From NCBI RefSeq assembly GCF_042685085.1, contig NZ_JBHUMM010000002.1, forward strand, positions 124,001 through 188,000: 64,000 nt of DNA, written 5' to 3'. The translations under genes were made by a program, and so were the position numbers. This DNA comes from Marinicrinis sediminis. GTDB lineage: Bacteria; Bacillota; Bacilli; Paenibacillales; KCTC-33676. Positions 34,013 to 42,622 of this stretch are shown here, piece after piece. How positions within the stretch are numbered: the first letter of the stretch is position 1; each line of letters begins with the position of its first letter. The notes below the pieces were generated by a model. That model saw nothing but the letters and a program-made list of their open reading frames with translations, had not been told where the DNA came from and did not search any database.

Positions 34013-34918
34013 TTAACTGGTGGAAACGGTTTTCTTTTTTCCGATGGAAGACTTTTTCAGCAGCAACCAAATCTGAGAAGCGATGAAGATCGAAGAATAT
34101 CCACCGGATATGAGACCGATCAGCATCGCCAGCGAGAACAGCTGGATGGATGGACTGCCGAACAAGAACAGAAACAGGGCGGCGATAATGACGGTTAGCG
34201 CCGTATTGATCGAACGCGCCAGGGTCTGCCAGATACTCGTGTTGACGAGTGTCGCCAGATCGTCGAAACTTTTGATCTTGGCTGTTCTTAAGTTTTCCCG
34301 AATGCGGTCAAATATGACAATCGTATCATTGATCGAATACCCGATGATCGTCAGCACCGCAGCGATAAAGGTCAGATTGACCTCAAATCTCAAAATGGAG
34401 AACAAGCTGATGACGATAAAGGCATCATGGAACAGGGCCACGATGGCAGCCAGCGCGAAGCGCCACTCAAACCGGATGCTGACATAAATGATGATAAACA
34501 AACTGGCAATCAGCACGACGGAGATGGCTTTCACGCCCAGTTCCTTGGCCATACCGGCATCGACAGTCGACTCTTCCACAGAGATCTCACCGTATTGCTC
34601 CTCAAATGTCTGAAGGATACGTAACCGCTGTTCTTCCTCCAGCACTTTCTCGAAACGAATATTGACTCGCTCTTCCCCGATGGAGATCGTCGTTTTGTGG
34701 TTTTCAAGAATCGGTTCCAGATCACTTTTCTTCACATCCGCCGCTTCTACAAATGCAACGTCAAGCGTCGTGCCTGACTTGAAGTCTACGCCGTAATTCA
34801 GGCCAAAGATGGCCAGAGTCAGAACCCCAAGAATCGTAATCACGCCTGACAGCATAAAGAAGGCTTTTCGGCTCTGAACAAAATCAAATCGTGGTTTCTG
34901 GTTGGGATTAGAGTTCAC
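34013..34918 (-). CDS. secF: protein translocase subunit SecF
   Basis: A 301-residue membrane protein that helps SecYEG move preproteins, using the proton motive force. Six helices, with a periplasmic (here extracytoplasmic) domain after helix 1 (GVDFKSGTTLDV). The signature ALIIAVLFHDAFI-like AIVALFHDAFIVISL and YSINDTIVIFDRIRENL are present. It overlaps secD by 11 bp. The separate SecD and SecF differ from Bacillus subtilis, where they are fused. Confidence 0.96.
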   Translation of the reverse strand: MNSNPNQKPRFDFVQSRKAFFMLSGVITILGVLTLAIFGLNYGVDFKSGTTLDVAFVEAADVKKSDLEPILENHKTTISIGEERVNIRFEKVLEEEQRLRILQTFEEQYGEISVEESTVDAGMAKELGVKAISVVLIASLFIIIYVSIRFEWRFALAAIVALFHDAFIVISLFSILRFEVNLTFIAAVLTIIGYSINDTIVIFDRIRENLRTAKIKSFDDLATLVNTSIWQTLARSINTALTVIIAALFLFLFGSPSIQLFSLAMLIGLISGGYSSIFIASQIWLLLKKSSIGKKKTVSTS

Positions 34919-36194
34919 TGATTTCAGCCTCCTTTACGCCAAACCATGAAGGCTTGGAAATCCATTTTGAACGAATCACCAGATATAACAACAAACGCGA
35001 GAAGAATACGTTGGTCACAATGCTGACCAGAATACTGAAGATCAGCGTCAGGGCAAATCCCTGGATCGCCCCAGTTCCAAGGTAATACAACACAACCCCG
35101 GCAATGATGGTTGTCGAATTGGCATCAAAAATGGTGCGGAACGAGTTTCTCGATCCAGCCCGCAGGGAGGAGAGAATCGTCTTGCCGCTGCGAATTTCTT
35201 CTTTAATCCGTTCATACGTAATGATATTGGCATCGACCGCCATACCAATCCCGAGTACAAAGGCGGCTATACCAGGAAGAGTCAGGGTGGCTTTCATCCA
35301 ATAGAAAACAAGCAGCAGCAGCCACGTATACGTAATAAGCGTGACACTGGCAATCATGCCCGGGAATCGGTAGAACACGATCATGAACAGCAGAATCAGC
35401 ACAGAGGCCATCAAGCCCGCCTTAACGGTCTTATCCAGGGACAGCTGTCCGAGTGATGCCCCCACGCTCTGGGTATAGATTTCAGTCAAATTGACAGGAA
35501 GCGACCCGGCGTTGATAATGCCCGCCAGCTCCTTGGCTTCATTGATGGAGTAGCTGCCGGAAATAATGGCATTTCCTCCACTGATCGGATAGTTGACGCT
35601 AGGCGCAGACAACCTCTCCTCATCCAGATAAATCGCCAAAGTGTTGCGACCTTCGCTCATCAAATCTGCACTCGACAAACGCTCGGTAACTTCATAGAAT
35701 TTGTCAGCATCTTTCAATTCAATAGAGACAATCGGGGCATTCGTATTCGGATCATAATCCTGGCTCGCGCCGCCTTCCTTAAAGTCGCTGCCCTTCAGCT
35801 CTACCTTGCAATAATCCAGCGGATCTTCACAGCCGTCGCTGCTGCGAAAGGTTAGTTCAGCCGGTTTTTTCATGATGGAACGTACCTGTTCCTGATCTTC
35901 CACGCCGGCCAGACGGACACGAATCCGGTCTGTACCCTCCGGAATAATCTCAGGCTCGCTCACCTTGGTCACGTTGGCCCGTTTCTCCAGACTGAATGCA
36001 GTTTCTCGCAAGGTGTCTGTCGTAATCTCCTGATCTTCCTCCAATGGAGATACCTCATATAAAATTTCAAATCCGCCTTTCAGATCGAGACCAAGCTTAA
36101 TATTGCGTACAATTTCCGGGCTTGTCCAGACGATGGTGGCGGCGGTGATGACAATGATCAGAAAAAATGCGCCTAAGCGCTTGAAATCGACCAC
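34908..36194 (-). CDS. secD: protein translocase subunit SecD
   Basis: Partner of SecF. GTG 36194 is chosen because AAGGGGG lies nine bases upstream, giving 428 residues (MVDFKRLGAFF). A TTG at 36224 would add 10 basic residues but lacks a good site. There is a helix at 5-25, then IKLGLDLKGGFEILYEV (the D1 motif), a large P1 domain, and five more helices with GIGMAVDANIITYERIKEE and ANSTTIIAGVVLYYLG. The extracytoplasmic domain has a Cys pair (SSDGCEDPLDYCK), which is unusual for a Gram-positive SecD. Confidence 0.94.
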   Translation of the reverse strand: MVDFKRLGAFFLIIVITAATIVWTSPEIVRNIKLGLDLKGGFEILYEVSPLEEDQEITTDTLRETAFSLEKRANVTKVSEPEIIPEGTDRIRVRLAGVEDQEQVRSIMKKPAELTFRSSDGCEDPLDYCKVELKGSDFKEGGASQDYDPNTNAPIVSIELKDADKFYEVTERLSSADLMSEGRNTLAIYLDEERLSAPSVNYPISGGNAIISGSYSINEAKELAGIINAGSLPVNLTEIYTQSVGASLGQLSLDKTVKAGLMASVLILLFMIVFYRFPGMIASVTLITYTWLLLLVFYWMKATLTLPGIAAFVLGIGMAVDANIITYERIKEEIRSGKTILSSLRAGSRNSFRTIFDANSTTIIAGVVLYYLGTGAIQGFALTLIFSILVSIVTNVFFSRLLLYLVIRSKWISKPSWFGVKEAEISEL

Positions 36195-36312
36195 CTGATT
36201 GTCCCCCTTCTTCCTCTTTTTCAATATCCCTATTATATCGACCGCCTATTGGGCAGTCAATTTTGTATCCATTGAAAAAAACAGCTAACAAAAGAAAAAC
36301 TCCGCCAGGGAG

Positions 36313-36675
36313 TCAGCTTTGCTTGAAAGGCCCCGATGATCGATAGACACTCATCGTCATCCAGTTCATGAATTGCGTGACCTTCAGAGACATAATATCG
36401 TTTACCATTTTATGCAATGCCGGATATCCTTCTTTCTCATATTTCTCACTTACGCATTCCCATACCTCTTTTCCTTCCACATGAGCGTAGCCGAGCAAGT
36501 GAAATTCCTCTGCCTTGCTTAGACACAACTGTTCGATCCAATGGTTCAGTTCGCTTTCTGACAGTTCCCCATCTCGCTCAGCCTGATTCGCAGAGGAGCC
36601 TTGATCTACTACCAGTCTGAGCGGACTTGCCTGATCCTCTCCCGTCCAATCCTTACCGCGCCAACCGTCCGACAT
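36313..36675 (-). CDS. comN: ComN-family post-transcriptional regulator
   Basis: A 120-residue protein. ATG 36675 has AGGAGGG eight bases upstream. The first about 40 residues are variable. From ESELNHWIEQLCLSKAEEFHLLGYAHVEGKEVWECV to VNDIMSLKVTQFMNWMTMSVYRS it is the Post_transc_reg/ComN domain. ComN in Bacillus controls comE mRNA localisation through DivIVA and lies in the same gene order (between secDF and spoVB), which supports the call. Whether competence is relevant here cannot be told. Confidence 0.88.
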   Translation of the reverse strand: MSDGWRGKDWTGEDQASPLRLVVDQGSSANQAERDGELSESELNHWIEQLCLSKAEEFHLLGYAHVEGKEVWECVSEKYEKEGYPALHKMVNDIMSLKVTQFMNWMTMSVYRSSGPFKQS

Positions 36676-36847
36676 ATGAACAGCCCTCCTCATTCCCCAA
36701 GCTTTCTGGTTCCATTATGTATTCGATATTCATGATCCAATTCCTTTCCGTCACGTCTGACAATTTCATGGCATGTGCCTGACTATCAGCGGCATATAAA
36801 TGGTACAAACCCTGACCATCTCACAGGCGAAGAAAGAGGAATGCGGA

Positions 36848-38440
36848 GTGAGCAAACAATCGTTTATTCAAGGTACGATGATCCTGCTGGCAGCAGGCAT
36901 TTTTTCTCGCATACTCGGATTTGTGCCGAGAATCATGCTTCCCCGTTTCATGGGCGCGGAAGGTATTGGTCTCTATCAGTTGGGCTACCCGCTGCTGATC
37001 CTGATCCTGACCCTCATCACAGGCGGCTTGCCTCTCGCGGTGGCCAAACTGGTGGCCCAAGCCGAATCAGAAGGCAACAGCCAGAAAATCAAGACCATTT
37101 TGCGGACGGCCCTGTCATTTGCAGGCACGCTCGGAACGTTATTCATGCTTGCAGCCTGGGCAGGTGCTTCCTGGATTACGTCTCACCTGTTAACCGATGA
37201 TCGCGTCTATCTCACTTTTCTCACCATGGCGCCTATCATATTGATCGTGAGTCTCTCATCCGTGCTCAGAGGCTATTTTCAGGGGAAACACAATATGATT
37301 CCGACCGCCCTGTCTACGACGATGGAGACGGTGATTCGTTGCGGGGCCATGCTGACCTTGTCATATTGCCTGCTTCCTTATGGATTGGACAAGGCAGCAG
37401 CGGGTGCGATGGCCGGTGTCCTGCTCGGAGAACTGGCCGGACTTGCTGTCCTGCTCATCCAGTGCAGTCACAAGCGGTCATCTGCCCGATCCGCAGCCGG
37501 GACACCGAACAAAGCGGCTCTCACATCTCTATCAGCAGATCCATCAGCAGGGAAAGCTGGACCGTTTCAAATGCTCAGACAGTTGCTGACCATTTCCATT
37601 CCCGTCACCGCCAGCAAACTGGTAGGCTCTGCCTCTTATTTTCTGGAATCCATCCTGATTGTTCAGAGTCTGGCGGTGATCGGCGTCACAGCCAGAGAGG
37701 CCACGGCATTGTACGGAACCTTGACCGGCATGATTATCCCGGTCATGCTGCTGCCTACTGCGCTCACCTATTCCCTATCCGTCTCTCTCGTCCCTTCCCT
37801 TTCTGAAGCAGCAGCCAAACAAGACTTTGCTACCATACGCAAACGAATGCTGCAATCGATTCGCATCGCCCTGGTCACGGGTGTGCCATTTGCCGTCATC
37901 ATGTTCATGCTGTCTGAGCCGCTCTGTCTCGTACTCTATCAGGATGCCGCTCCCGCAGTCTATTTAAAATGGATGGCTCCGATCGCCATTTTCATCTATT
38001 TGCAAGGTCCGCTCCAGGCAGCCCTTCAGGCACTTGACCAACCCGGAACGGCGCTGCTCAATACGTTTATTGGCGCTGCTGTGAAACTGACTCTAATCTA
38101 TGTGCTCGCAGCGAAAGCTGGTCTTGGCATTGAAGGAGCGATTGCAGCCATCTGCCTGAACATGATGCTGGTGACCGCCTTGCACTGGAATAGTGTGTCC
38201 CGGCTCATTCGATTCAGATTGCAGCTGCGTGAGTGGATGGTGGTGCTGCTCGGGTCTATGATGATGGTGCTGTTCATCAGCATAGCCACACGAATCTCCC
38301 CCCTAGAGGTGATGACGATTGAATTTCTTCTGATTTCATTCCTCAGCACGATGCTGTATGTGCTGGTGATGATTGCCTTCGGGATGATCAATCGTGCTGA
38401 CTTGATGCGGGTTCCATGGATTGGCCGCCTGTTTAAGTAA
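36848..38440 (+). CDS. spoVB: SpoVB-like polysaccharide flippase (MOP/MATE superfamily)
   Basis: A 530-residue protein with 14 predicted membrane helices. GTG 36848 has AAAGAGGA upstream and gives VSKQSFIQGTMILLAAGIFSRILGFVPRIMLPRFMGAEGIGLYQ, the typical SpoVB start. SpoVB is needed for the spore cortex and probably moves lipid-linked peptidoglycan precursors across the membrane during sporulation. It lies next to comN on the opposite strand. Confidence 0.92.
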   Translation: MSKQSFIQGTMILLAAGIFSRILGFVPRIMLPRFMGAEGIGLYQLGYPLLILILTLITGGLPLAVAKLVAQAESEGNSQKIKTILRTALSFAGTLGTLFMLAAWAGASWITSHLLTDDRVYLTFLTMAPIILIVSLSSVLRGYFQGKHNMIPTALSTTMETVIRCGAMLTLSYCLLPYGLDKAAAGAMAGVLLGELAGLAVLLIQCSHKRSSARSAAGTPNKAALTSLSADPSAGKAGPFQMLRQLLTISIPVTASKLVGSASYFLESILIVQSLAVIGVTAREATALYGTLTGMIIPVMLLPTALTYSLSVSLVPSLSEAAAKQDFATIRKRMLQSIRIALVTGVPFAVIMFMLSEPLCLVLYQDAAPAVYLKWMAPIAIFIYLQGPLQAALQALDQPGTALLNTFIGAAVKLTLIYVLAAKAGLGIEGAIAAICLNMMLVTALHWNSVSRLIRFRLQLREWMVVLLGSMMMVLFISIATRISPLEVMTIEFLLISFLSTMLYVLVMIAFGMINRADLMRVPWIGRLFK

Positions 38441-38465
38441 CCCTTGAACCTGTCGTCTGTTGCCG

Positions 38466-39158
38466 CTATCTCTCCTTGCGATCTACAAACAGTTGACCCC
38501 GATGATCATATGTGCAGAGAAAAACTTCCTTAAAGTTGCGGATGTTTTTTTCTTGCAGTTTGTTTTTCAGCCAAAACCGGGTCTGCTTGATTTGATCGAG
38601 GTTCTGATCTTGCACTTTGCCATCCATAATGAGCGGGAGGGGAAGTCCTTCGTAGCGAAAGAACGGCTTGCCAGGAGAGGACGGGTTCATCTTCGGTGCT
38701 GGCTGGAAATCTGATTTTTCTACAACTGTCAGCTTTCCGGTCGTTTCCAGATAGGCGAATGCCACATCGGATACGCTTGAGATATGGTTTTGCCTGAGCT
38801 GCAGCATCAAGTCATCCAGGTTATATTTCTGTTTGGCCATTTCCGAACGATTTAATTTTCCATTTTCAATAATCGCACTGGGCATGCCATCAAACAGCAG
38901 TCGCAGGTGGCGGTTTTTGAGGGTCACATAGGCGATTACAATTTGTATGGATACAAGGGTAGCCATGGGAAGCAGCCCTTCCAGAAATGCCTTGTCGGGA
39001 TCCTCCAGAATAATGACGGCGATCTCCGCAATCATGATGGAAATGACCAGATCGAACACGGACAGTTTTCCGATTTCTCTCTTCCCCATCACACGCATCA
39101 CCAGAAACACAACGAAGTAGATGATCACGGTTCGTATGAATATCGTCAGCAAATCCAC
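38466..39158 (-). CDS. DUF421/YetF-family membrane protein (YrbG-like)
   Basis: A 230-residue protein with three membrane helices at the N-terminus (about 5-90), including the family motif VMRVMGKREIGKLSVFDLVISIMIAEIAV, and a cytoplasmic C-terminal domain with GMPSAIIENGKLNRSEMAKQKYNLDDLMLQLRQN. The family includes Bacillus YrbG, found at the same place near spoVB. Some YetF members are spore membrane proteins. The function is not established. Confidence 0.9.
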   Translation of the reverse strand: MDLLTIFIRTVIIYFVVFLVMRVMGKREIGKLSVFDLVISIMIAEIAVIILEDPDKAFLEGLLPMATLVSIQIVIAYVTLKNRHLRLLFDGMPSAIIENGKLNRSEMAKQKYNLDDLMLQLRQNHISSVSDVAFAYLETTGKLTVVEKSDFQPAPKMNPSSPGKPFFRYEGLPLPLIMDGKVQDQNLDQIKQTRFWLKNKLQEKNIRNFKEVFLCTYDHRGQLFVDRKER

Positions 39159-39329
39159 GTTGCATCCCTCCAGCAGGCATCGTATGGGTCATCTCTATCC
39201 GTATTCTCACCATGGACAATCCTGACCATGCAATTTCCGTCATTTCAATTGTTGCCAGGTGCTATTTTCGGGAGCTTGACCATACAATATAGTATTTCAT
39301 TTAGATGAAGAGAGGACGTGTATCGATCG

Positions 39330-39716
39330 ATGAATCCGTTTAACAAGTCAGGAAAGCTGGAAGTGACGGGCCCCATGCTGTACGCAACCGGATTTGCCTT
39401 TGTGATGATGATCGTACTGACCATGATCTCATCCCTGTGGATTGCCATGACCGACATGGATGAGGCAGGCCCCCTGCTAACCTTGTGCATACATGGCGCA
39501 GCTCTATTTCTTGCTGGTGCTTCTGCAGGGAGGAAAATCGGGAGCAAAGGCTGGTATTATGGCATGATTTGCGGTCTTCTGTACAGCCTAATTCTGATTC
39601 TGATTGCTTTTCTGGCGTATGACTCTGGCCTGCATCTGTATTCGTTGCTGCTTGTCGTCTGTGCATGCAGCTGCGGGATGCTGGGAGGCATGATTGGCGT
39701 CAATGTGAGGAAGTAA
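39330..39716 (+). CDS. TIGR04086-family membrane protein (YrzE-like)
   Basis: A 128-residue protein with four membrane helices (MLYATGFAFVMMIVLTMIS, LCIHGAALFLAGASAGRKIG, YGMICGLLYSLILILIAFLAY, LLVVCACSCGMLGGMIGVNVRK). ATG 39330 is used, but the ribosome-binding site (AGAGG) is rather far, and GTG 39318 is possible. It lies in the spoVB-yajC region as in Bacillus (yrzE). Found in spore formers; the role is unknown. Confidence 0.82.
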   Translation: MNPFNKSGKLEVTGPMLYATGFAFVMMIVLTMISSLWIAMTDMDEAGPLLTLCIHGAALFLAGASAGRKIGSKGWYYGMICGLLYSLILILIAFLAYDSGLHLYSLLLVVCACSCGMLGGMIGVNVRK

Positions 39717-39794
39717 ATATTTCGTAAAGTCCATTCCCGTTTTTTATGATATAATGTTGAAGCCATATGAGATACACGCAACGGGAGGATACTG

Positions 39795-40655
39795 ATGTTC
39801 GTTTTTCAATCCATGAACCATGTGTTTGCTTTTACCACCATTACCGCCATGATCATGCTAGTCTGGGTTCTGAGAAAGAATCCGTTAATGGTAGGAGTGG
39901 ATTTCATCAAGCACATGTTTACATCTAGGAAATATATGCTTCATTTTATCGGCATGATCGCCATCTTGTATTTGAACAAGCTGGAACTGTTGCTTGAAGC
40001 CCACTACCAGTTCGCCAAGGATCTGACCAGCAAGGTGTACGCGCTGGAAGGTAATTTGGTGTACCATTTTCAGTCTTTCTTCGAACATGAGGCTTTGACG
40101 GCCATTCTCGCCTATGTATACATTATTGTATTTCCGGCTATCCTCGTTTCCTCCATCGGCATTTACACGACTACACGGCATTACGCCCTGTACTATGCTC
40201 TATGCTACGCCGTGATGCTGAACTACCTGATTGCGATTCCTTTTTATTTGTTCGTTCCCGTCAACGAGGTATGGGCGTTTGAACCCATCGGCGTTCGATT
40301 CCTGATGCTGGATGTGTTTCCTAGCTTTGAAGACAGCTATCGCAATCTGTCTGGACTGGACAACTGTTTCCCGAGCTTGCACACCTCCCTGTCCGTCACG
40401 CTGGCGATTATTGCCTGGCATCATCCATCGAGATTATGGAAAGGGATTGCCACACTCAGTGCGGTCACAGTTATTTTCTCAATCTTTTATCTCGGTATCC
40501 ATTGGGTAACCGATATGGCGGGAGGCCTGATTCTCGGGACGTTTGCAGCGTTCACAGGACTTCGCCTAGCCAAATACAGAGACAGCCAACCCTCTCTTGT
40601 ACCGTCTGTACGCAGAATGAAGCGCGAGCAATCCGTACACGAACGATCTGTATAA
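39795..40655 (+). CDS. PAP2_3 (Aur1-like) membrane phosphatase
   Basis: A 286-residue protein with about six membrane helices. ATG 39795 has GGGAGG. The active-site motifs of the PAP2_3 subfamily are NCFPSLHTS (His196 in place of the SGH of classic PAP2) and LGIHWVTDMAGG (His236, Asp240). Such enzymes dephosphorylate or transfer lipid-phosphate groups on the outer face of the membrane, and Aur1-like members act in inositol phospholipid synthesis. TATAAT at 39750-39755 is a fair -10, with no clear -35. It is the first gene of a small insertion in the conserved spoVB-yajC order. Confidence 0.87.
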   Translation: MFVFQSMNHVFAFTTITAMIMLVWVLRKNPLMVGVDFIKHMFTSRKYMLHFIGMIAILYLNKLELLLEAHYQFAKDLTSKVYALEGNLVYHFQSFFEHEALTAILAYVYIIVFPAILVSSIGIYTTTRHYALYYALCYAVMLNYLIAIPFYLFVPVNEVWAFEPIGVRFLMLDVFPSFEDSYRNLSGLDNCFPSLHTSLSVTLAIIAWHHPSRLWKGIATLSAVTVIFSIFYLGIHWVTDMAGGLILGTFAAFTGLRLAKYRDSQPSLVPSVRRMKREQSVHERSV

Positions 40656-40779
40656 AGAAAACTTGTTTATATTGGAAAAGGGGCGTCCAGTGTCGTATAA
40701 CGACATGGATGCCCCTTTTTTGCTGATTTCACTTTTTGCTCATTTCTTTTCATGCTGATCAAATTTGCTTCTGCTTGCC

Positions 40780-41097
40780 TTACATCCACTTCTCCGCCCA
40801 TTGATTGATGGAAGATAGTGCTTCTCCCAATTCTTTCCCTTTTTCGGTCAAGGCATATTCGGACCGGATTGGGCGCTCCGTAATGACATTGCGTACAATG
40901 ATCGCATGATCTTCCAGCTCTTTGATCCGCTCCGTCAACATACGATTACTGAGATTTGGAATACATGTATGAATTTCATTGAAATGCTTGGGCCCGTTCA
41001 TCAATACATGAATAATGAGTCCCGTCCATTTCTTGCTAATAATTTGATAAGAACCTTCCACTTTGGGACAGACATGTTGATTGCATGGTTCCATCAT
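40780..41097 (-). CDS. yodB: HxlR-family redox repressor, YodB/CatR-like
   Basis: A 105-residue winged-helix protein. Cys5 and Cys10 (CNQHVCPK) lie before the wHTH, and the body follows Bacillus YodB closely: KWTGLIIHVLMNGPKHFNEI, MLTERIKELEDHAIIVRNVITERPIRSEYALTEKG. In Bacillus the conserved Cys6 of YodB is modified by quinones or diamide, releasing azoreductase and nitroreductase genes. Here the conserved Cys aligns with Cys10, and the gene is divergent from an azoreductase, so it very likely represses that gene and is inactivated by quinones. Confidence 0.85.
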   Translation of the reverse strand: MMEPCNQHVCPKVEGSYQIISKKWTGLIIHVLMNGPKHFNEIHTCIPNLSNRMLTERIKELEDHAIIVRNVITERPIRSEYALTEKGKELGEALSSINQWAEKWM

Positions 41098-41439
41098 TCT
41101 TGCTCACCACTTTCCACTTCATGTGACATCTGCTTCCTTTCATCTTAATCCCGTTTTGTGGTCACCCAAACGTTCTGCGATAAAATGAGCGGAGGCATGT
41201 TATTTGCTGAACTGTTGATTTTTATTTTAACATAAAGTTCATCCTTTGACACTTGTCTGCTGTCCATTCACGCTCCAATGGCACGATTTACATACAGGAT
41301 CAATGGTATGATCCAGCTGAACGAAACAAATAACATGTTTGAATGTGCCCCTTGACGTTTATATAAAAAAGAGATAATATTATAACGAATCATTACTTGA
41401 TTACTAAAAATAACTTAATGAGAAAAGAGGTAATTGTTC
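41098..41439. other. 342-bp regulatory gap between the YodB-like and azoR genes
   Basis: No gene supported. It contains CATGTTATTTG (41196-41206) and its exact reverse complement CAAATAACATG (41327-41337), a smaller inverted repeat GGATCA/TGATCC near 41300, the azoR promoter and a direct repeat, ATTACT-TG-ATTACT (41391-41404), just after it. These are candidate operators for the repressor. Confidence 0.6.
41352..41380 (+). promoter_or_regulatory. sigma-A promoter of azoR
   Basis: TTGACG (41352-41357) and TAATAT (41375-41380) are separated by exactly 17 bases. Transcription would start near 41388, about 50 bases before the start codon, so the ATTACT direct repeat downstream lies in the right place for a repressor. 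Confidence 0.8.
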
Positions 41440-42075
41440 ATGGCAAAGGTTCTGTACATTACAGCACACCCTCACGATGACAAAATGTCCTATAGCATGG
41501 CAGCCGGAAATGCCTTTATCGAGGCATACAAAGAAGCACATGCCGCGGATGAAGTTGTGCATATCGATCTTTACAAGGAAAACATTCCGCAAATCGACGT
41601 GGACGTGTTTAGCGGCTGGGGCAAGCTGCAATCCGGTAAAGGCTTCGAGGAATTATCCGATGAAGAGAAAGCGAAGGTGAGTCGTCTGACCGAGCTGGTG
41701 GATCAATTCGTTGAGGCAGACAAATATGTTTTCGTCACGCCAATGTGGAATTTTTCCTTCCCTCCTGTCATGAAAGCCTATATTGATTCCATATCGGTAG
41801 CCGGCAAGTCTTTCCAATATACGGAACAGGGACCTGTAGGTCTGCTGACCAGCAAAAAAGCGTACCATATTCAGGCGAGTGGCGGTATTTATTCCGAAGG
41901 ACCTGCAGCTGACATGGAAATGGGACATCGTTATTTGAAGGTGGTCATGCAATTCTTTGGCGTACCTTCCTTCGACGGTCTGTTCGTAGAGGGTATGGCT
42001 GTGAAGCCGGACCAGGCAGAAGAAATTAAGCAGCAAGCGATCGAGAAAGCGAAAGAAGCCGCCAAGCAATTCTAA
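41440..42075 (+). CDS. azoR: FMN-dependent NADH-azoreductase AzoR
   Basis: Flavodoxin-fold quinone and azo-compound reductase. The protein is 211 residues from ATG 41440 with AGAGGTAA. The N-terminus AKVLYITAHPHDDKMSYSMAAG is the FMN-phosphate region, FVTPMWNFSFPPVMKAYIDSISVAGKSF follows, and ASGGIYSEGP..DMEMGHRYLKVVMQFFG carries the NADH/FMN site. Two-electron reduction of quinones fits control by the divergent YodB-like repressor. Confidence 0.94.
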   Translation: MAKVLYITAHPHDDKMSYSMAAGNAFIEAYKEAHAADEVVHIDLYKENIPQIDVDVFSGWGKLQSGKGFEELSDEEKAKVSRLTELVDQFVEADKYVFVTPMWNFSFPPVMKAYIDSISVAGKSFQYTEQGPVGLLTSKKAYHIQASGGIYSEGPAADMEMGHRYLKVVMQFFGVPSFDGLFVEGMAVKPDQAEEIKQQAIEKAKEAAKQF

Positions 42076-42119
42076 TCTCAGGACTTATAATCCTGATTGA
42101 GCATAAAAAATTGAGCATA

Positions 42120-42218
42120 AAAAAGACCGTTCAACATGACAGACTGCTCTACGATGACTGACGCCATGCTTCAGCTGGCGTCACGTAGAAAAGCTGTTCA
42201 TCCTCGAACGGTCTTTTT
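42120..42218. terminator. 99-nt bidirectional terminator with nested hairpins
   Basis: AAAAAGACCGTTC (42120-42132) and GAACGGTCTTTTT (42206-42218) pair perfectly. Inside is a second hairpin, CTACG..TGACGCCA paired with TGGCGTCA..CGTAG (about 42148-42187). It lies between the converging azoR and yajC, and both strands have a U-run. Confidence 0.85.
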
Positions 42219-42237
42219 CTGTCCTTATGTTCCTAAC

Positions 42238-42576
42238 TTACTTCTCATTTGATTTCTCTTTTTTCTCAACGGTTTCTTTCTTCTGAGAAACATTGTTGAT
42301 TGCAGAGCGGTCAAATGTAAGCTTGCTCGCATCATTGACTTTCAATACGACGATATCGTCCGTAATTTCGGCAATCGTTCCATGAACCCCGCCAATCGTG
42401 ATGACTTTGTCCCCTTTTTCCAGGTTCAACAGCATCATGTTCCGTTGGCGCTGCTTTTTTTGCTGTGGACGGATAAGCAAGAAGTAAAAGATGACGAACA
42501 TAATCACAAACGGTGCCAGCAGTGTCAGCCAGCTTCCACCGCCGCCTGTACCCGCATCAGCTGCAAATTCCAGCAT
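42238..42576 (-). CDS. yajC: preprotein translocase accessory subunit YajC
   Basis: A 112-residue protein with one N-terminal helix (LLAPFVIMFVIFYFLLIRPQQKKQRQR), the YajC signature, and a small beta-rich domain (GDKVITIGGVHGTIAEI). It associates with SecDF and YidC in the membrane. ATG 42576 has GAAAGGGGGG. The tail is Lys/Glu-rich. It lies downstream of tgt as in Bacillus (yrbF). Confidence 0.95.
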   Translation of the reverse strand: MLEFAADAGTGGGGSWLTLLAPFVIMFVIFYFLLIRPQQKKQRQRNMMLLNLEKGDKVITIGGVHGTIAEITDDIVVLKVNDASKLTFDRSAINNVSQKKETVEKKEKSNEK

Positions 42577-42622
42577 GGTTTTCCCCCCTTTCCAAAAATT
42601 CCGTTCGATTCAGCCTGTTTCT

